The notes beneath the pieces are model-generated. The model did not search any database. It had not been told where the DNA came from and was given only the letters and a program-made list of their open reading frames with translations. A program made the position numbers and the translations under genes. A DNA stretch of 64,000 nt, from positions 1 through 64,000 of the forward strand of contig CADAKQ010000013.1 of the NCBI GenBank assembly GCA_902788555.1. The letters are read 5' to 3'. Shown here piece by piece: positions 9,435-18,940 of the stretch (its first letter is position 1; every line of letters begins with the position of its first letter). This DNA comes from an uncultured Lachnospiraceae bacterium. GTDB taxonomy: Bacteria; Bacillota; Clostridia; Lachnospirales; Lachnospiraceae.

Positions 9435-10282
9435 TGAGATATGATAGAAAAAAAGATATAAGTCCAAAATATTTACTGCTGGCATTGACTATTATTTGCG
9501 TTATACTTATGATAGTTTCTTTTTTTGCGGGTGAAAAGGTTGCTTTTATAAAGAAATACACTAACAGTATTATCACACCTATTCAGCAGGGTATAAATAA
9601 AATAGGCGTATGGACCGATTCAAAGCTTGAAAATTTAAAAGAAATTGAAGAATTGAACTGCGAAAATGATAAGCTTGAAAAGGAAATAGACGGATATAAG
9701 GAACAGATAACCATATATCAAAACAAGCTTGCAGAATTAGAAGAACTGAGAGCTTTATATGAGCTTGATGAAAGCTATCCGGAGTACAATAAAACCGCAG
9801 CACATGTCTTTGCCAAGGACTCTACCTCATGGTTTTCCATCTTTTACATTGACAAGGGAACAAATGACGGAATGTTTGTCGGTGCAAATGTTATGTGCCA
9901 TGACGGACTTGCCGGAATTATTATAGAATGCTATGATGATTATTCAAAGGTAAGAGCCGTTATCGATGATAATTCAAATATAAGCGCGAAAATTATGCCT
10001 TCAAATGCTCTTTGTACCATAGAAGGAAATTTAAACACCTATCAAAACGGTGTTCTTGTTGTAAAAAATATAGATAAGGATGCAAAGATAACAGTAGGAG
10101 ATAAGGTTGTTACCTCTCATATATCCGAGCGATTCCATCAGGGACTTACGGTCGGATATATCGCGGAAATAACCTATGATACCAACAATCTCACAATAAC
10201 TGCAACTATTACTCCGGCTGTTGATTTTAACAATATATCTGATGTTTTAATAATTACAGATAAAAAAACAGAGGTTGATTAG
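9434..10282 (+). CDS. mreC: Rod shape-determining protein MreC
   Basis: A bitopic membrane protein of the elongasome, 282 aa. It has one N-terminal membrane helix (about 14-34), a coiled coil (about 65-105) and the double beta-barrel MreC domain. It scaffolds MreD, RodA and PBP2 on the outer face of the membrane. Its ATG overlaps the radC TGA, so it is translationally coupled. Length and domain order are usual. Confidence 0.94.
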   Translation: MRYDRKKDISPKYLLLALTIICVILMIVSFFAGEKVAFIKKYTNSIITPIQQGINKIGVWTDSKLENLKEIEELNCENDKLEKEIDGYKEQITIYQNKLAELEELRALYELDESYPEYNKTAAHVFAKDSTSWFSIFYIDKGTNDGMFVGANVMCHDGLAGIIIECYDDYSKVRAVIDDNSNISAKIMPSNALCTIEGNLNTYQNGVLVVKNIDKDAKITVGDKVVTSHISERFHQGLTVGYIAEITYDTNNLTITATITPAVDFNNISDVLIITDKKTEVD

Positions 10283-10285
10283 TAT

Positions 10286-10798
10286 ATGCGACGTATAATT
10301 TGTCTTGGTTTTCTTATAATTATAAATTTTACATTGCAGTCAACTATATTTGGTTTTCATGATATTAACTGTATCACACCCAACCTTTTGCTTATTCTTA
10401 CCATGTCCTTTGGTTTGATGCGTGGGCGAAAGGAAGGACTACTGGTTGGCTTTTTCTGTGGCTTTATGGTGGACTGCTTTATATCGGGGATTATGGGACC
10501 GTTTATGCTGTTATATATGCTAATAGGCTATGTAAACGGATTTTTTCATAAGAACTATATGATAGAAGATGTTTTGCTTCCGCTTATAGTTATAATAATA
10601 GATGATATAGTTTTTAATTTTCTTGTTTATATTATATATTTTCTATTACACAGAAGGCTTGAGCTTTCTGATTATTTTTTAAATATTATGCTTCCGGAAG
10701 CACTTATAACGTCACTTTTAACCGTAATCATATATAAGTTTTATGTATTGGTAAACAGGTACCTTAAAGAGAAAGACAGAGGTAAAGAAGCTAAATGA
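10286..10798 (+). CDS. mreD: Rod shape-determining protein MreD
   Basis: A 170-aa polytopic membrane protein with about five predicted membrane helices. It is the partner of MreC in side-wall synthesis. Sequence similarity is weak, as usual for MreD, but length, hydropathy and the place between mreC and a class B PBP make the call firm. A GAGG site sits 11 bases before the ATG. Its end overlaps the next start by four bases (ATGA). Confidence 0.9.
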   Translation: MRRIICLGFLIIINFTLQSTIFGFHDINCITPNLLLILTMSFGLMRGRKEGLLVGFFCGFMVDCFISGIMGPFMLLYMLIGYVNGFFHKNYMIEDVLLPLIVIIIDDIVFNFLVYIIYFLLHRRLELSDYFLNIMLPEALITSLLTVIIYKFYVLVNRYLKEKDRGKEAK

Positions 10799-13638
10799 TT
10801 CGTGAAATTTTATCCTCAATAAAGGAAATAATTTTAGATTATGTAAAGCATAGGCTTTTTCCGGTTACAGTAGTTGTAATTGTTATATTTTCCATACTTA
10901 TAAGACGTCTTTTTGTCCTTCAGATTATAGAGGGAGAGGAGCATATGGAAAACTTTATATATAAGTCGGAAAAAACCTTAAATATTGATTCCGTGAGAGG
11001 CAATATATATGACAGAAACGGAAAGCTTTTGGCGTATAACGAGCTTTCTTATTCAGTTATATACGGAAATGATCCAAATATATCAAATCGCGCAAAAGAG
11101 CTTGATATGTCCGAAAACGATTTAAAAAATCAAATTGTTTACAAAACTATCAATATTCTTGAGTCAAACGGTGATGAGGTTTTTGTTGACTTTCCGATTG
11201 AGCTTACAGATAGCAAGGAGTACAGATTTAAGGTAAAGGATGCCCAGCTTAAAAATTTCAAGAAAAATGTTTATTCCGTTACCAATTTTGATGATTTAAA
11301 TGAAGAACAAAAAAATGCATCTGCTCAGGATATCGTTATGTTTTTAAGAGATGAAAGATTTGAGGTCTCTGATATTTATACTGAAGAAGAAACCATGAAA
11401 ATTCTTTCATGCAGATATAAATTATGGCTTAACAGATATCAGCAGTATGTTCCTGTCACTATAGCTTATGATATAAGTGAGCAGAGTAATGCTGCCATAA
11501 CCGAATATGGCGATGAGCTTTTGGGTATGGAGGTAAATGTTAAGTCCTTAAGAAGATACAATGATGCCGTTTACTTTTCACACATAATCGGATATGTCGG
11601 AAGGATATCCAACGAGGAGCTTCAGGAATATAATAAAAATCTTTCGGATGAAGAAAAATACAACGGAGAAGAGATAGTCGGAAAAACCGGCATAGAACAG
11701 TATTGCGAAGCGGATTTACGTGGTGCGGCAGGATATGAGACTATGTATGTTGATAATCTCGGAAAGGTCATTGAAACCATAGAGTCCAAATCGGCTGAAG
11801 CAGGAAATGATGTTTATCTTACGATAGATGCTGACCTTCAAAAGTATTGTTACGATACTCTTGAGAAGGAGATTGCTTCGATTATTCTTGCTAATCTGGC
11901 ACCTGTTTCCTCAGTTGTAGCCGCTGAAAATGCAAAGATTCCGATAACCGATGTATACTTTGGCTTATTTAATAATAATTATCTTACTCTTGAAGCGATG
12001 ACCGGACCGGATGCTTCTACGCTTGAAAAAGAGATATATGAAAAATTCTATAATCACAAGGAAGTGGTCTTAAATGATATTGAAAACATTTTAACTGAGG
12101 ATTTTACACCGCTATCGGAATTATCTGACGAATATCGGGAGTATATGGAATATATATGTGAGATTCTAAGCAAAAACGATGTATTTAATTCTTCTTTAAT
12201 TCCGGCAGATGATGAAGAATTTTTAAAATATACCAATGATGAGACCTCTTTGGAGCATTATTTAAAGTATGCCATTAGTCTTGAAGCAATTGACATTTCA
12301 ATGCTTGAAGCAAAAAGCGATTATTATGATACTGATGAGATTTATAATCTTTTGTGTGATTATGTAAATAATTATCTTGTAACAGATACCGAATTCGACA
12401 AACTGATTTTAAAAGATATGATAAAATCAAGCGAAATATCAGGAGATGATATCGTTAATCTGATTTATCTCCAGGGAATACTTAATCCGGATTCAGATAA
12501 AGAATATGAGGAATATAAGAACGGACAATACGGACCATATGAATTTATGGTAAAGAAAATTACCAACCTTGATATAACGCCTGCCATGCTTGCCTTAGAC
12601 CCATGTTCAGGTTCGATAGTAGTTACTGATGTAAAAACCGGCGATGTACTGGCTATGGTTAGTTATCCAAGCTACGATAATAATTATATGACTAATGAGG
12701 TGGATGCAGAATACTACAATAAGCTTTTAGAAGATAAAACGACACCGTTGTATAACAGAGCATGTCAGCAAAAGCTTGCACCGGGCTCAACCTATAAGAT
12801 TTTATCATCTGTAGCGGGATTATCCGAAGGAGTTATCGAACAAGGTTCATATATATACTGCTCAGGTGAATTTGATAAGATTGAGCCACCTCCAAAATGC
12901 TGGATATATCCGAGCGGACACGGTGGACTTGATGTAGAAGCTGCCATACAACGTTCCTGCAATGTTTTCTTCTATCAGGTAGGCTATCTTCTTGCCTGGA
13001 CGGAGGATGGAACATATAGTGATTCTTACGGACTTTCAAGACTTGAAAAGTATGCAAGGATGTTTGGCCTTGGTGATTTATCGGGAGTGGAGCTTCCTGA
13101 AATTTCTCCGAGTATATCTGATAGTGATGTAGTTAGAAGTGCCATAGGACAGGGTAAGAATTCATATGCACCGATACAGCTTTCAAGATATGTTTCAACT
13201 GTTGCCAATAGTGGTACCTGCTATAATCTGACATTAATTGATAAGGTTACTGATTATGAGGGAAATGTAATAAGAGATAATCAGGCCGAGGTTTTAAATA
13301 AGCTTACGATTAGTGCTTCAACCTGGGATTCCGTTCATAACGGTATGAGAAGGGTTATAACCTTAAATACTATGGGAAGTGAGCTTGTAAACAGAGTAAA
13401 TGTTTCTGTTGCCGGAAAATCAGGTACAGCTCAGGAAAGTGAGACAAGACCTGACCACGCTTTATTTATCTCTTATGCACCTTATGAAAATCCTGAGGTT
13501 TCCGTAACATGTGTATTGCAAAACGGCTATTCTTCAGGAAATGCAATTGAGCTTGCAGGCTTTGTTTATGCATATATGTATGATCCGGACAAGCTTAACG
13601 GTGCCCAGATGAAGGGTAATGTTATTAATTCCGATTAA
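10795..13638 (+). CDS. mrdA: Penicillin-binding protein 2, elongasome transpeptidase, with large insert
   Basis: A class B PBP that cross-links side-wall peptidoglycan with RodA. It has a membrane anchor near residues 20-40 and a dimerisation domain with an R-G-N-I-Y-D-R-N-G motif. The transpeptidase motifs are S665-T-Y-K668, S721-C-N723 and K875-S-G-T878. At 947 aa it is some 250-300 residues longer than typical PBP2. The extra length is mainly a helical, acidic stretch at about 365-600, placed exactly where the transpeptidase domain should begin (L-T-I-D-A-D-L-Q, then V-V-T-D-V-K-T-G-D-V-L-A-M-V). The catalytic motifs are intact, so it should be active. It overlaps mreD by four bases. Confidence 0.94.
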   Translation: MIREILSSIKEIILDYVKHRLFPVTVVVIVIFSILIRRLFVLQIIEGEEHMENFIYKSEKTLNIDSVRGNIYDRNGKLLAYNELSYSVIYGNDPNISNRAKELDMSENDLKNQIVYKTINILESNGDEVFVDFPIELTDSKEYRFKVKDAQLKNFKKNVYSVTNFDDLNEEQKNASAQDIVMFLRDERFEVSDIYTEEETMKILSCRYKLWLNRYQQYVPVTIAYDISEQSNAAITEYGDELLGMEVNVKSLRRYNDAVYFSHIIGYVGRISNEELQEYNKNLSDEEKYNGEEIVGKTGIEQYCEADLRGAAGYETMYVDNLGKVIETIESKSAEAGNDVYLTIDADLQKYCYDTLEKEIASIILANLAPVSSVVAAENAKIPITDVYFGLFNNNYLTLEAMTGPDASTLEKEIYEKFYNHKEVVLNDIENILTEDFTPLSELSDEYREYMEYICEILSKNDVFNSSLIPADDEEFLKYTNDETSLEHYLKYAISLEAIDISMLEAKSDYYDTDEIYNLLCDYVNNYLVTDTEFDKLILKDMIKSSEISGDDIVNLIYLQGILNPDSDKEYEEYKNGQYGPYEFMVKKITNLDITPAMLALDPCSGSIVVTDVKTGDVLAMVSYPSYDNNYMTNEVDAEYYNKLLEDKTTPLYNRACQQKLAPGSTYKILSSVAGLSEGVIEQGSYIYCSGEFDKIEPPPKCWIYPSGHGGLDVEAAIQRSCNVFFYQVGYLLAWTEDGTYSDSYGLSRLEKYARMFGLGDLSGVELPEISPSISDSDVVRSAIGQGKNSYAPIQLSRYVSTVANSGTCYNLTLIDKVTDYEGNVIRDNQAEVLNKLTISASTWDSVHNGMRRVITLNTMGSELVNRVNVSVAGKSGTAQESETRPDHALFISYAPYENPEVSVTCVLQNGYSSGNAIELAGFVYAYMYDPDKLNGAQMKGNVINSD

Positions 13639-13685
13639 TGATTTTTGACAAATTAAAAAGTTTATAACACTATGTGAGGTGAATA

Positions 13686-14180
13686 ATGCTTAATCCCGTT
13701 ATTATTAAAGGTAATAATATGGGAATTCGTTTGATAATTACACCTGAAGCTTTGATAGACGATATTAAAAATGATTTAAATAAAAAACTTCAGAACAAAA
13801 AACATTATTATACGAATGCGAGGCCCATAGAAATTACTTTTGATGGAAAAACATTAACGGAGGAAGAAAAAAAAGAAATACTGTCTCTCTTAAGTGAAAA
13901 GGGACTTAATATAAAAAATAAAGAAATCAAAAAAAACTATAACGAAGAAAAGAAAGGATTTATCAATTTACAACCCGATAAGGACGGACTCTTTTATTTG
14001 GGAAATCTAAAGTACGGAGAGTCCATTAATGCATCAACAAGTATTATTATTGTTGGAAATATTGAACAGGGTGCATCTGTTATTTCTAAAGGCAATATTA
14101 TCGTAATAGGAGAGCTTGACGGATTTGCTAAAGCAGGAATAAACGGCAATAAAAACGCCTTTGTTTATAATGTAAAATAG
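13686..14180 (+). CDS. minC: Septum site-determining protein MinC, short form
   Basis: An inhibitor of FtsZ assembly recruited by MinD. At 164 aa it is shorter than the usual 210-230. The N-terminal FtsZ-binding domain is recognisable but reduced. The C-terminal beta-helix is clear (S-I-I-I-V-G-N-I-E-Q-G-A through I-V-I-G-E-L-D-G-F-A-K-A-G) and stops soon after G-N-K-N-A-F-V-Y, without the usual tail. GAGGTG precedes the ATG. minD follows 12 bp later, which makes the call secure despite divergence. Confidence 0.88.
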   Translation: MLNPVIIKGNNMGIRLIITPEALIDDIKNDLNKKLQNKKHYYTNARPIEITFDGKTLTEEEKKEILSLLSEKGLNIKNKEIKKNYNEEKKGFINLQPDKDGLFYLGNLKYGESINASTSIIIVGNIEQGASVISKGNIIVIGELDGFAKAGINGNKNAFVYNVK

Positions 14181-14192
14181 GAGGAGTTGTAA

Positions 14193-15008
14193 ATGAGTGA
14201 AGTTATAGTTGTAACAAGTGGTAAGGGCGGCGTTGGGAAAACCACGACAACCGCCAATATAGGAAGTGCCTTAGCAGAATTAGGCTTTAAGGTTCTTTTG
14301 ATAGATACTGATATCGGTCTCAGAAATCTGGATGTTGTAATGGGACTTGATAACAGAATTGTTTATAATATTGTAGATGTGATAGAAGGTACCTGCAAAG
14401 CTAAGCAGGCTATAATTAAGGATAAAGGCTGTCCGCGATTGTCTCTTTTACCTGCTGCCCAGACAAGAGATAAAACTTCTATATCGCCTGAGCAGATGAA
14501 AAAGCTTATGGAGGAGCTTAAGCCGGATTATGATTACATAATAATAGATTGTCCTGCCGGAATTGAACACGGCTTTAAAAATGCCATAGCTGCTGCGGAA
14601 AGAGCCATAATAGTCACAACTCCTGAGGTTTCTGCCATAAGAGATGCCGACAGAATAATTGGAATTCTTAATTCCTGTGAGATGCCTCGTATAGATCTCG
14701 TTATAAATAAAATCAGAATGAATATGGTAAGACGTGGGGAAATGATGTCAGTTGATGATGTTGTTGATATACTGTCAATAAATCTTATAGGAACAGTGAT
14801 GGATGATGAGTCAATCGTTATATCAACCAATCGTGGTGAAATGATAGCAGGAACGAGAACAAAATCCGGAAAGGCTTATAATTATATTGCAAAAAGAATA
14901 GCAGGAGAAACAACAGAAAACGCATATGATGATTATGGTCTGAACATATTCAGACTATTAAAGAAGAAGGATAAAAATGTTCACAAAATTCAATCTCAGG
15001 GATTATAA
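14193..15008 (+). CDS. minD: Septum site-determining ATPase MinD
   Basis: A membrane-cycling ParA-type ATPase that places MinC, 271 aa. The deviant Walker A G-K-G-G-V-G-K-T is at residues 10-17, followed by D-T-D-I-G-L-R-N-L-D and D-C-P-A-G-I-E. The lysine-rich C-terminal tail is the likely membrane-targeting helix. AGGAGG precedes the start. There is no minE after it: the last 32 bp overlap the start of rodA, so topology here probably depends on DivIVA-type factors. Confidence 0.96.
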   Translation: MSEVIVVTSGKGGVGKTTTTANIGSALAELGFKVLLIDTDIGLRNLDVVMGLDNRIVYNIVDVIEGTCKAKQAIIKDKGCPRLSLLPAAQTRDKTSISPEQMKKLMEELKPDYDYIIIDCPAGIEHGFKNAIAAAERAIIVTTPEVSAIRDADRIIGILNSCEMPRIDLVINKIRMNMVRRGEMMSVDDVVDILSINLIGTVMDDESIVISTNRGEMIAGTRTKSGKAYNYIAKRIAGETTENAYDDYGLNIFRLLKKKDKNVHKIQSQGL

Positions 15009-16098
15009 TTTTAAATTACTTATAATGGTTATCGCAATTATGATAATAGGTGTTGTAGCGGTAAACAGTGCAGACGAAAGCTTTACCTTTAAACAGGCAG
15101 TCGGTGTAGTGGTTGGCTTTTTTGTTATGGTTGTTGTTTCATTTATTGATTATCATTTTATATGTAAATTCAGCTATGGCATCTATATTGTAAATGCTGT
15201 CTTGCTTATACTTGTTTTACTTTTTGGTGTAAATGTTAATAATGCGACAAGATGGATAAATATAGGCGGAGATAACGGTATACAGATTCAGCCTTCAGAG
15301 CTTTCAAAAATGCTTATGATTATATTTGTTGCAGCTTTACTCAGTAAATATAAGGATAAGAATAAAATAAATACTTTTAAATGTATAGCTGCCTTTGCCT
15401 GCTATGTCGGCTTGGGTCTTTTGCTTATAGCTGCAGAGCCGGACCTTTCGACTACAATTTGTCTGTTTATGGTACTTGCAACCATGCTTTACGTATCCGG
15501 CTTAAGCTACAAGGTTATAGGTCTTATACTTCTGGTTTTAGTGCCTGTTGCAGGAAGCTTTTTATGGTATATTCAGCTTCCCGGAGACAAAATAATTCTG
15601 AAGCAGTACCAGATTAACCGTATTTTATCGTTTATTTATCCGTCAAAATACGGAGATGACTTTTCCCAGCAGAATAATTCTATTATGGCTATAGGCTCAG
15701 GACAGCTCACGGGTAAAGGATTTAATTCGTCAACCATAGCTACAGTTAAGGATGCCAATTTTATCTCCGAACAACAGACAGACTTTATATTTTCTGTAAT
15801 AGGTGAAGAGCTCGGTTTTATCGGAAGTGTAATTATTATTGCAATTATTATGTTAATAGTGTTACAATGTATAAGGATTGCCAGAAGGTCAAAGGATACC
15901 TGTGGTATGCTTCTTTCAACAGGTGTAGCAACGCTTATTGCATACCAGTCATTTATAAACATCGGTGTAGCAACCGGTGTGCTTCCAAATACCGGTATTC
16001 CTTTACCATTTATTAGCTATGGTTTAAGTTCGTTATTAAGTATATCAATAGGGATTGGAATTGTACTAAATGTTAGCCTTCAAAAGGCGCTTTACTAA
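14977..16098 (+). CDS. rodA: SEDS peptidoglycan glycosyltransferase RodA
   Basis: Polymerises glycan strands for side-wall growth together with PBP2. It is a 373-aa protein with about ten membrane helices. SEDS signatures include W-I-N-I-G-G (about 89-94), Q-P-S-E-L-S-K, A-E-P-D-L-S-T and the C-terminal G-I-P-L-P-F-I-S-Y-G-L-S-S. The start lies inside minD, with AAGAAGG at 14964-14970 before ATG 14977. I prefer RodA over FtsW because it lies with mreCD, PBP2 and minCD. Confidence 0.93.
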   Translation: MFTKFNLRDYNFKLLIMVIAIMIIGVVAVNSADESFTFKQAVGVVVGFFVMVVVSFIDYHFICKFSYGIYIVNAVLLILVLLFGVNVNNATRWINIGGDNGIQIQPSELSKMLMIIFVAALLSKYKDKNKINTFKCIAAFACYVGLGLLLIAAEPDLSTTICLFMVLATMLYVSGLSYKVIGLILLVLVPVAGSFLWYIQLPGDKIILKQYQINRILSFIYPSKYGDDFSQQNNSIMAIGSGQLTGKGFNSSTIATVKDANFISEQQTDFIFSVIGEELGFIGSVIIIAIIMLIVLQCIRIARRSKDTCGMLLSTGVATLIAYQSFINIGVATGVLPNTGIPLPFISYGLSSLLSISIGIGIVLNVSLQKALY

Positions 16099-16113
16099 AC
16101 GAGGAGATATTTT

Positions 16114-16512
16114 ATGAACATCGGGTTAATTGCACACGACGCAAAAAAGAAACTGATGCAGAATTTCTGCATCGCATACAGAGGGATTATGTCCAAGCAT
16201 GAGCTTTATGCAACCGGAACGACAGGACGTATGATAGAAGAGGTATCCAATCTTACCGTACATAAATTCCTTGCCGGACATACAGGAGGAGAGCAACAGC
16301 TTGGCTCCATGATTGAAAGCGATTCCATAGATTTGATGATTTTTTTGAGGGATCCTGAAACCAAGAAATCACATGAGGTTGATATAAATAATATATTTAC
16401 ATTATGTGATATACACAATATTCCGCTTGCAACCAATCTTGCGACGGCGGAGCTTATGATTAAGGCACTCGAAAGAGGAGATTTGGATTGGAGAGAGCTT
16501 TTTAAGCACTAA
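16114..16512 (+). CDS. mgsA: Methylglyoxal synthase, catalytic Asp replaced by Glu
   Basis: Converts dihydroxyacetone phosphate to methylglyoxal and phosphate, a bypass under phosphate limitation. It is 132 aa, the normal bacterial length. H8-D9, T34-G-T-T-G38 and the phosphate-binding features are present. The usual G-G-D-Q-Q, whose Asp is a catalytic base (Asp71 in the E. coli enzyme), reads G-G-E60-Q-Q here. The second acidic residue, in the H-x-x-D segment, is kept. The gene sits between rodA and a carboxypeptidase and has a good GAGGAG site. Confidence 0.93.
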   Translation: MNIGLIAHDAKKKLMQNFCIAYRGIMSKHELYATGTTGRMIEEVSNLTVHKFLAGHTGGEQQLGSMIESDSIDLMIFLRDPETKKSHEVDINNIFTLCDIHNIPLATNLATAELMIKALERGDLDWRELFKH

Positions 16513-16517
16513 GGTAT

Positions 16518-17510
16518 ATGAGGATTTTTAGAGATTTTTTGAAATCAATAATAGTATTGCTTGTTATAATGATGTTTTTTACAATAGTTACATATGTAAA
16601 TAACGACATTGACAAGCCGTATTTTGATGAAAAAACAACAGTGCCGATATCGGTCAGTGATGATAAAAACGCTGCAGGACTTGGCATTACATTTGATGAT
16701 ACAATTATTTATCGTGACAATACAATCAACAGTGAGCTTTTTGATGACTGCTATTATGCTCTTTTTATAAATGAAACAGACCATTATGCATATGCATCTA
16801 AAAATGCGTTTAAAAGAATGTATCCTGCAAGTATGACCAAGCTTATGACAGCTATGATTGTTCTTGATAAAGTTAATTCCAAGGAAATAAGCCTGGATGA
16901 TGTAGTAACCGTTTCAAATTATTACGATTTATCTGCCAAAGGCGGAGGTGTCAATGAGCTTGGGCGAGGTTCCGAGATAACAGTCAAGGATTTGCTTTAT
17001 ACACTTCTAATTCATTCCAATAATTATTATGCACTTATACTTGCAGACTATACTGCCGGAAGTGAGGAAGCCTTTTGTGAGCTTATGAATCAGAAGGCAC
17101 GCTCTATAGGTGCAACAAATACTCACTTTTCAAATCCGCACGGACTTGATGATGTTGATCACTATACTACGGCATATGATATGTATCTTATCATCAAGGA
17201 AGCGCATAAATATGAAATTATTAAGGATATTTGCAGCTTTTCATCATACAATTATTCTTATTATAATGCAAGCGGTAATTTGATAGAAGCTGACGTATCA
17301 GCAACTAATTTTTTCCTGATAGATATGGCAAAGCTTCCGGCTAATTACAACATAGAGGTATGGAAAACAGGAACCGATATAGGTGCCGGAAACTGCCTTA
17401 TTATGTATCTCACTAAGGACGGAAAGGATTACGTTGCAGTTGCTTCCTGCGGTGAGTCAAAGGCTCTGCTGTATGATGCTATAGTAAAAATGCTTTGTCT
17501 TGTAAATTAA
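16518..17510 (+). CDS. Serine-type D-Ala-D-Ala carboxypeptidase
   Basis: A low-molecular-weight PBP (peptidase S11) that trims pentapeptide stems, 330 aa. The active-site motifs are S105-M-T-K108, S167-N-N169 and K283-T-G285. It starts with a membrane helix (about 9-26) that is either a signal peptide or an anchor. No clear C-terminal amphipathic anchor was seen, unlike DacA, so the N-terminal helix may hold it at the membrane. The ribosome site is weak (AAGG). It starts six bases after mgsA, in the same operon. Confidence 0.92.
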   Translation: MRIFRDFLKSIIVLLVIMMFFTIVTYVNNDIDKPYFDEKTTVPISVSDDKNAAGLGITFDDTIIYRDNTINSELFDDCYYALFINETDHYAYASKNAFKRMYPASMTKLMTAMIVLDKVNSKEISLDDVVTVSNYYDLSAKGGGVNELGRGSEITVKDLLYTLLIHSNNYYALILADYTAGSEEAFCELMNQKARSIGATNTHFSNPHGLDDVDHYTTAYDMYLIIKEAHKYEIIKDICSFSSYNYSYYNASGNLIEADVSATNFFLIDMAKLPANYNIEVWKTGTDIGAGNCLIMYLTKDGKDYVAVASCGESKALLYDAIVKMLCLVN

Positions 17511-17532
17511 AATTAAATTCGGTGATTACAAA

Positions 17533-18927
17533 ATGGATAAAAAAAATAAAATAATAAAATTTAACAGAGATATAAAGATAAATATTGCAGGTGTGATTAT
17601 AGCAGCCATCTTTTTATATGTTGTGATTGTATTGATTATCTCTCTAAAAAAGGAGCCTGTTACCACATACAAGGTCAATAAAACCGATATTAATAATAAT
17701 ATAACCTTAGAAGGTCTTGCAATCAGAGATGAAATTGTTTTAAACTCTGAAAAATCAGGTTATGTATGCTATTATATACGTGATGGTGAAAAGGTTATGA
17801 AAAATTCAACTGTCTGTACTATAGATGAGACGGGACAGGTTTATAATACAATAAGTGATTCTGAAAACTATGATAAGCTGCTTACTGCAGATGAATATAA
17901 TGAGGTTCGCTCGCTTATTTCCCTATATAAAATTTCATATAACGATACCAGCTTTTATAATGCCTATAATTTTGAAAATAATCTCAATAACAAGGTTCTT
18001 GAATTAACCAATGAAATGCTCATGCAGCAGGTCGGAGGAAGCTCCGGCGGATTATCACTTGCTGCAGTTAATTCACCGGAAAGCGGTTTGATAACCTACT
18101 ATACAGACGGATATGAAAATTATAATATATCAGATATAAAGAAAAGCGATTTTGATAAATCGAATTATAAAAAAGAAACATTAAAAACGGGAGACATCAT
18201 TTCCTCGGGTACGCCGGTTGTCAAGGTCATTCCAAGTGAAAAGTGGAATATTATGCTTCCGATAAGTGATGATCAGATTGCTTCCGTTAAAGAGGTATAT
18301 AATGAGGAGGGCGAACGATTAAGATTTAAGATAAATAATTCCTCTTACATTATTAAAATGCCTTATGAAATTATAAGCAGTTCGGACGGGAAATATCTGA
18401 ATATCTCACTTGATAAATATTTGCTTAATTTTATGTCGGAAAGATTTGTGACTGTTGAGATAATTCTTGAAGATGATTCAGGACTTAAGGTTCCGGTCAG
18501 TGCACTTACCGATAAGGAGGTTTACCAGATTCCGATTTCTTATCTTTCAGGCGGTAGCAACCAGATGAATAACAATAAACTCAATGTTCAGGTTATGGAT
18601 GATAAAAACGAGATAACCTTAAAGCAGATTTCACCGACTATTTATATGCAGAATGAGGAGTATTGTTATGTTGATCCGCTTGCTTTTGATGAAACGGATG
18701 TGATATTGGATATCAATTCCAACAACAGCCTTGCCGTTTCGCTTATTCCAAAGGTAAGCATAAAAGGTGTTTACTCTGCCAATCGTGGAATTGCCGAGTT
18801 TAAAATGGTGACAGTATTAAAAATGATAGATGAATTTGCTCTTGTAAAAAGTGATGAATCACTTAATATATATGATAATATAATTCTCGATTCAACAAAG
18901 GTATATGAAAATCAGATAATTTACTAA
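17533..18927 (+). CDS. HlyD-like membrane-anchored protein of the division cluster
   Basis: A 464-aa protein with one N-terminal membrane helix (about 14-37). An extracytoplasmic part has two lipoyl-hairpin-like half motifs: S-G-Y-V-x-Y-Y-I-R-D-G-E-K-V near 75, and S-G-L-I-T-Y-Y-T-D-G-Y-E with G-D-I-I-S-S-G-T-P-V near 170-225. This is the pattern of HlyD/RND-type adaptor subunits, yet no transporter is nearby. It lies directly before yggS and sepF with short gaps, so a role at the division site or in envelope assembly is more likely than export. That role is an inference from position only. Confidence 0.65.
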   Translation: MDKKNKIIKFNRDIKINIAGVIIAAIFLYVVIVLIISLKKEPVTTYKVNKTDINNNITLEGLAIRDEIVLNSEKSGYVCYYIRDGEKVMKNSTVCTIDETGQVYNTISDSENYDKLLTADEYNEVRSLISLYKISYNDTSFYNAYNFENNLNNKVLELTNEMLMQQVGGSSGGLSLAAVNSPESGLITYYTDGYENYNISDIKKSDFDKSNYKKETLKTGDIISSGTPVVKVIPSEKWNIMLPISDDQIASVKEVYNEEGERLRFKINNSSYIIKMPYEIISSSDGKYLNISLDKYLLNFMSERFVTVEIILEDDSGLKVPVSALTDKEVYQIPISYLSGGSNQMNNNKLNVQVMDDKNEITLKQISPTIYMQNEEYCYVDPLAFDETDVILDINSNNSLAVSLIPKVSIKGVYSANRGIAEFKMVTVLKMIDEFALVKSDESLNIYDNIILDSTKVYENQIIY

Positions 18928-18940
18928 GGTGGTGTAAAAA

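Noticed and set aside
13645-13673. TTGACA before minC as a promoter
   Set aside because: The only -10-like sequence at 17 bp is poor and would start transcription six bases before the ATG, which leaves no room for the ribosome site.
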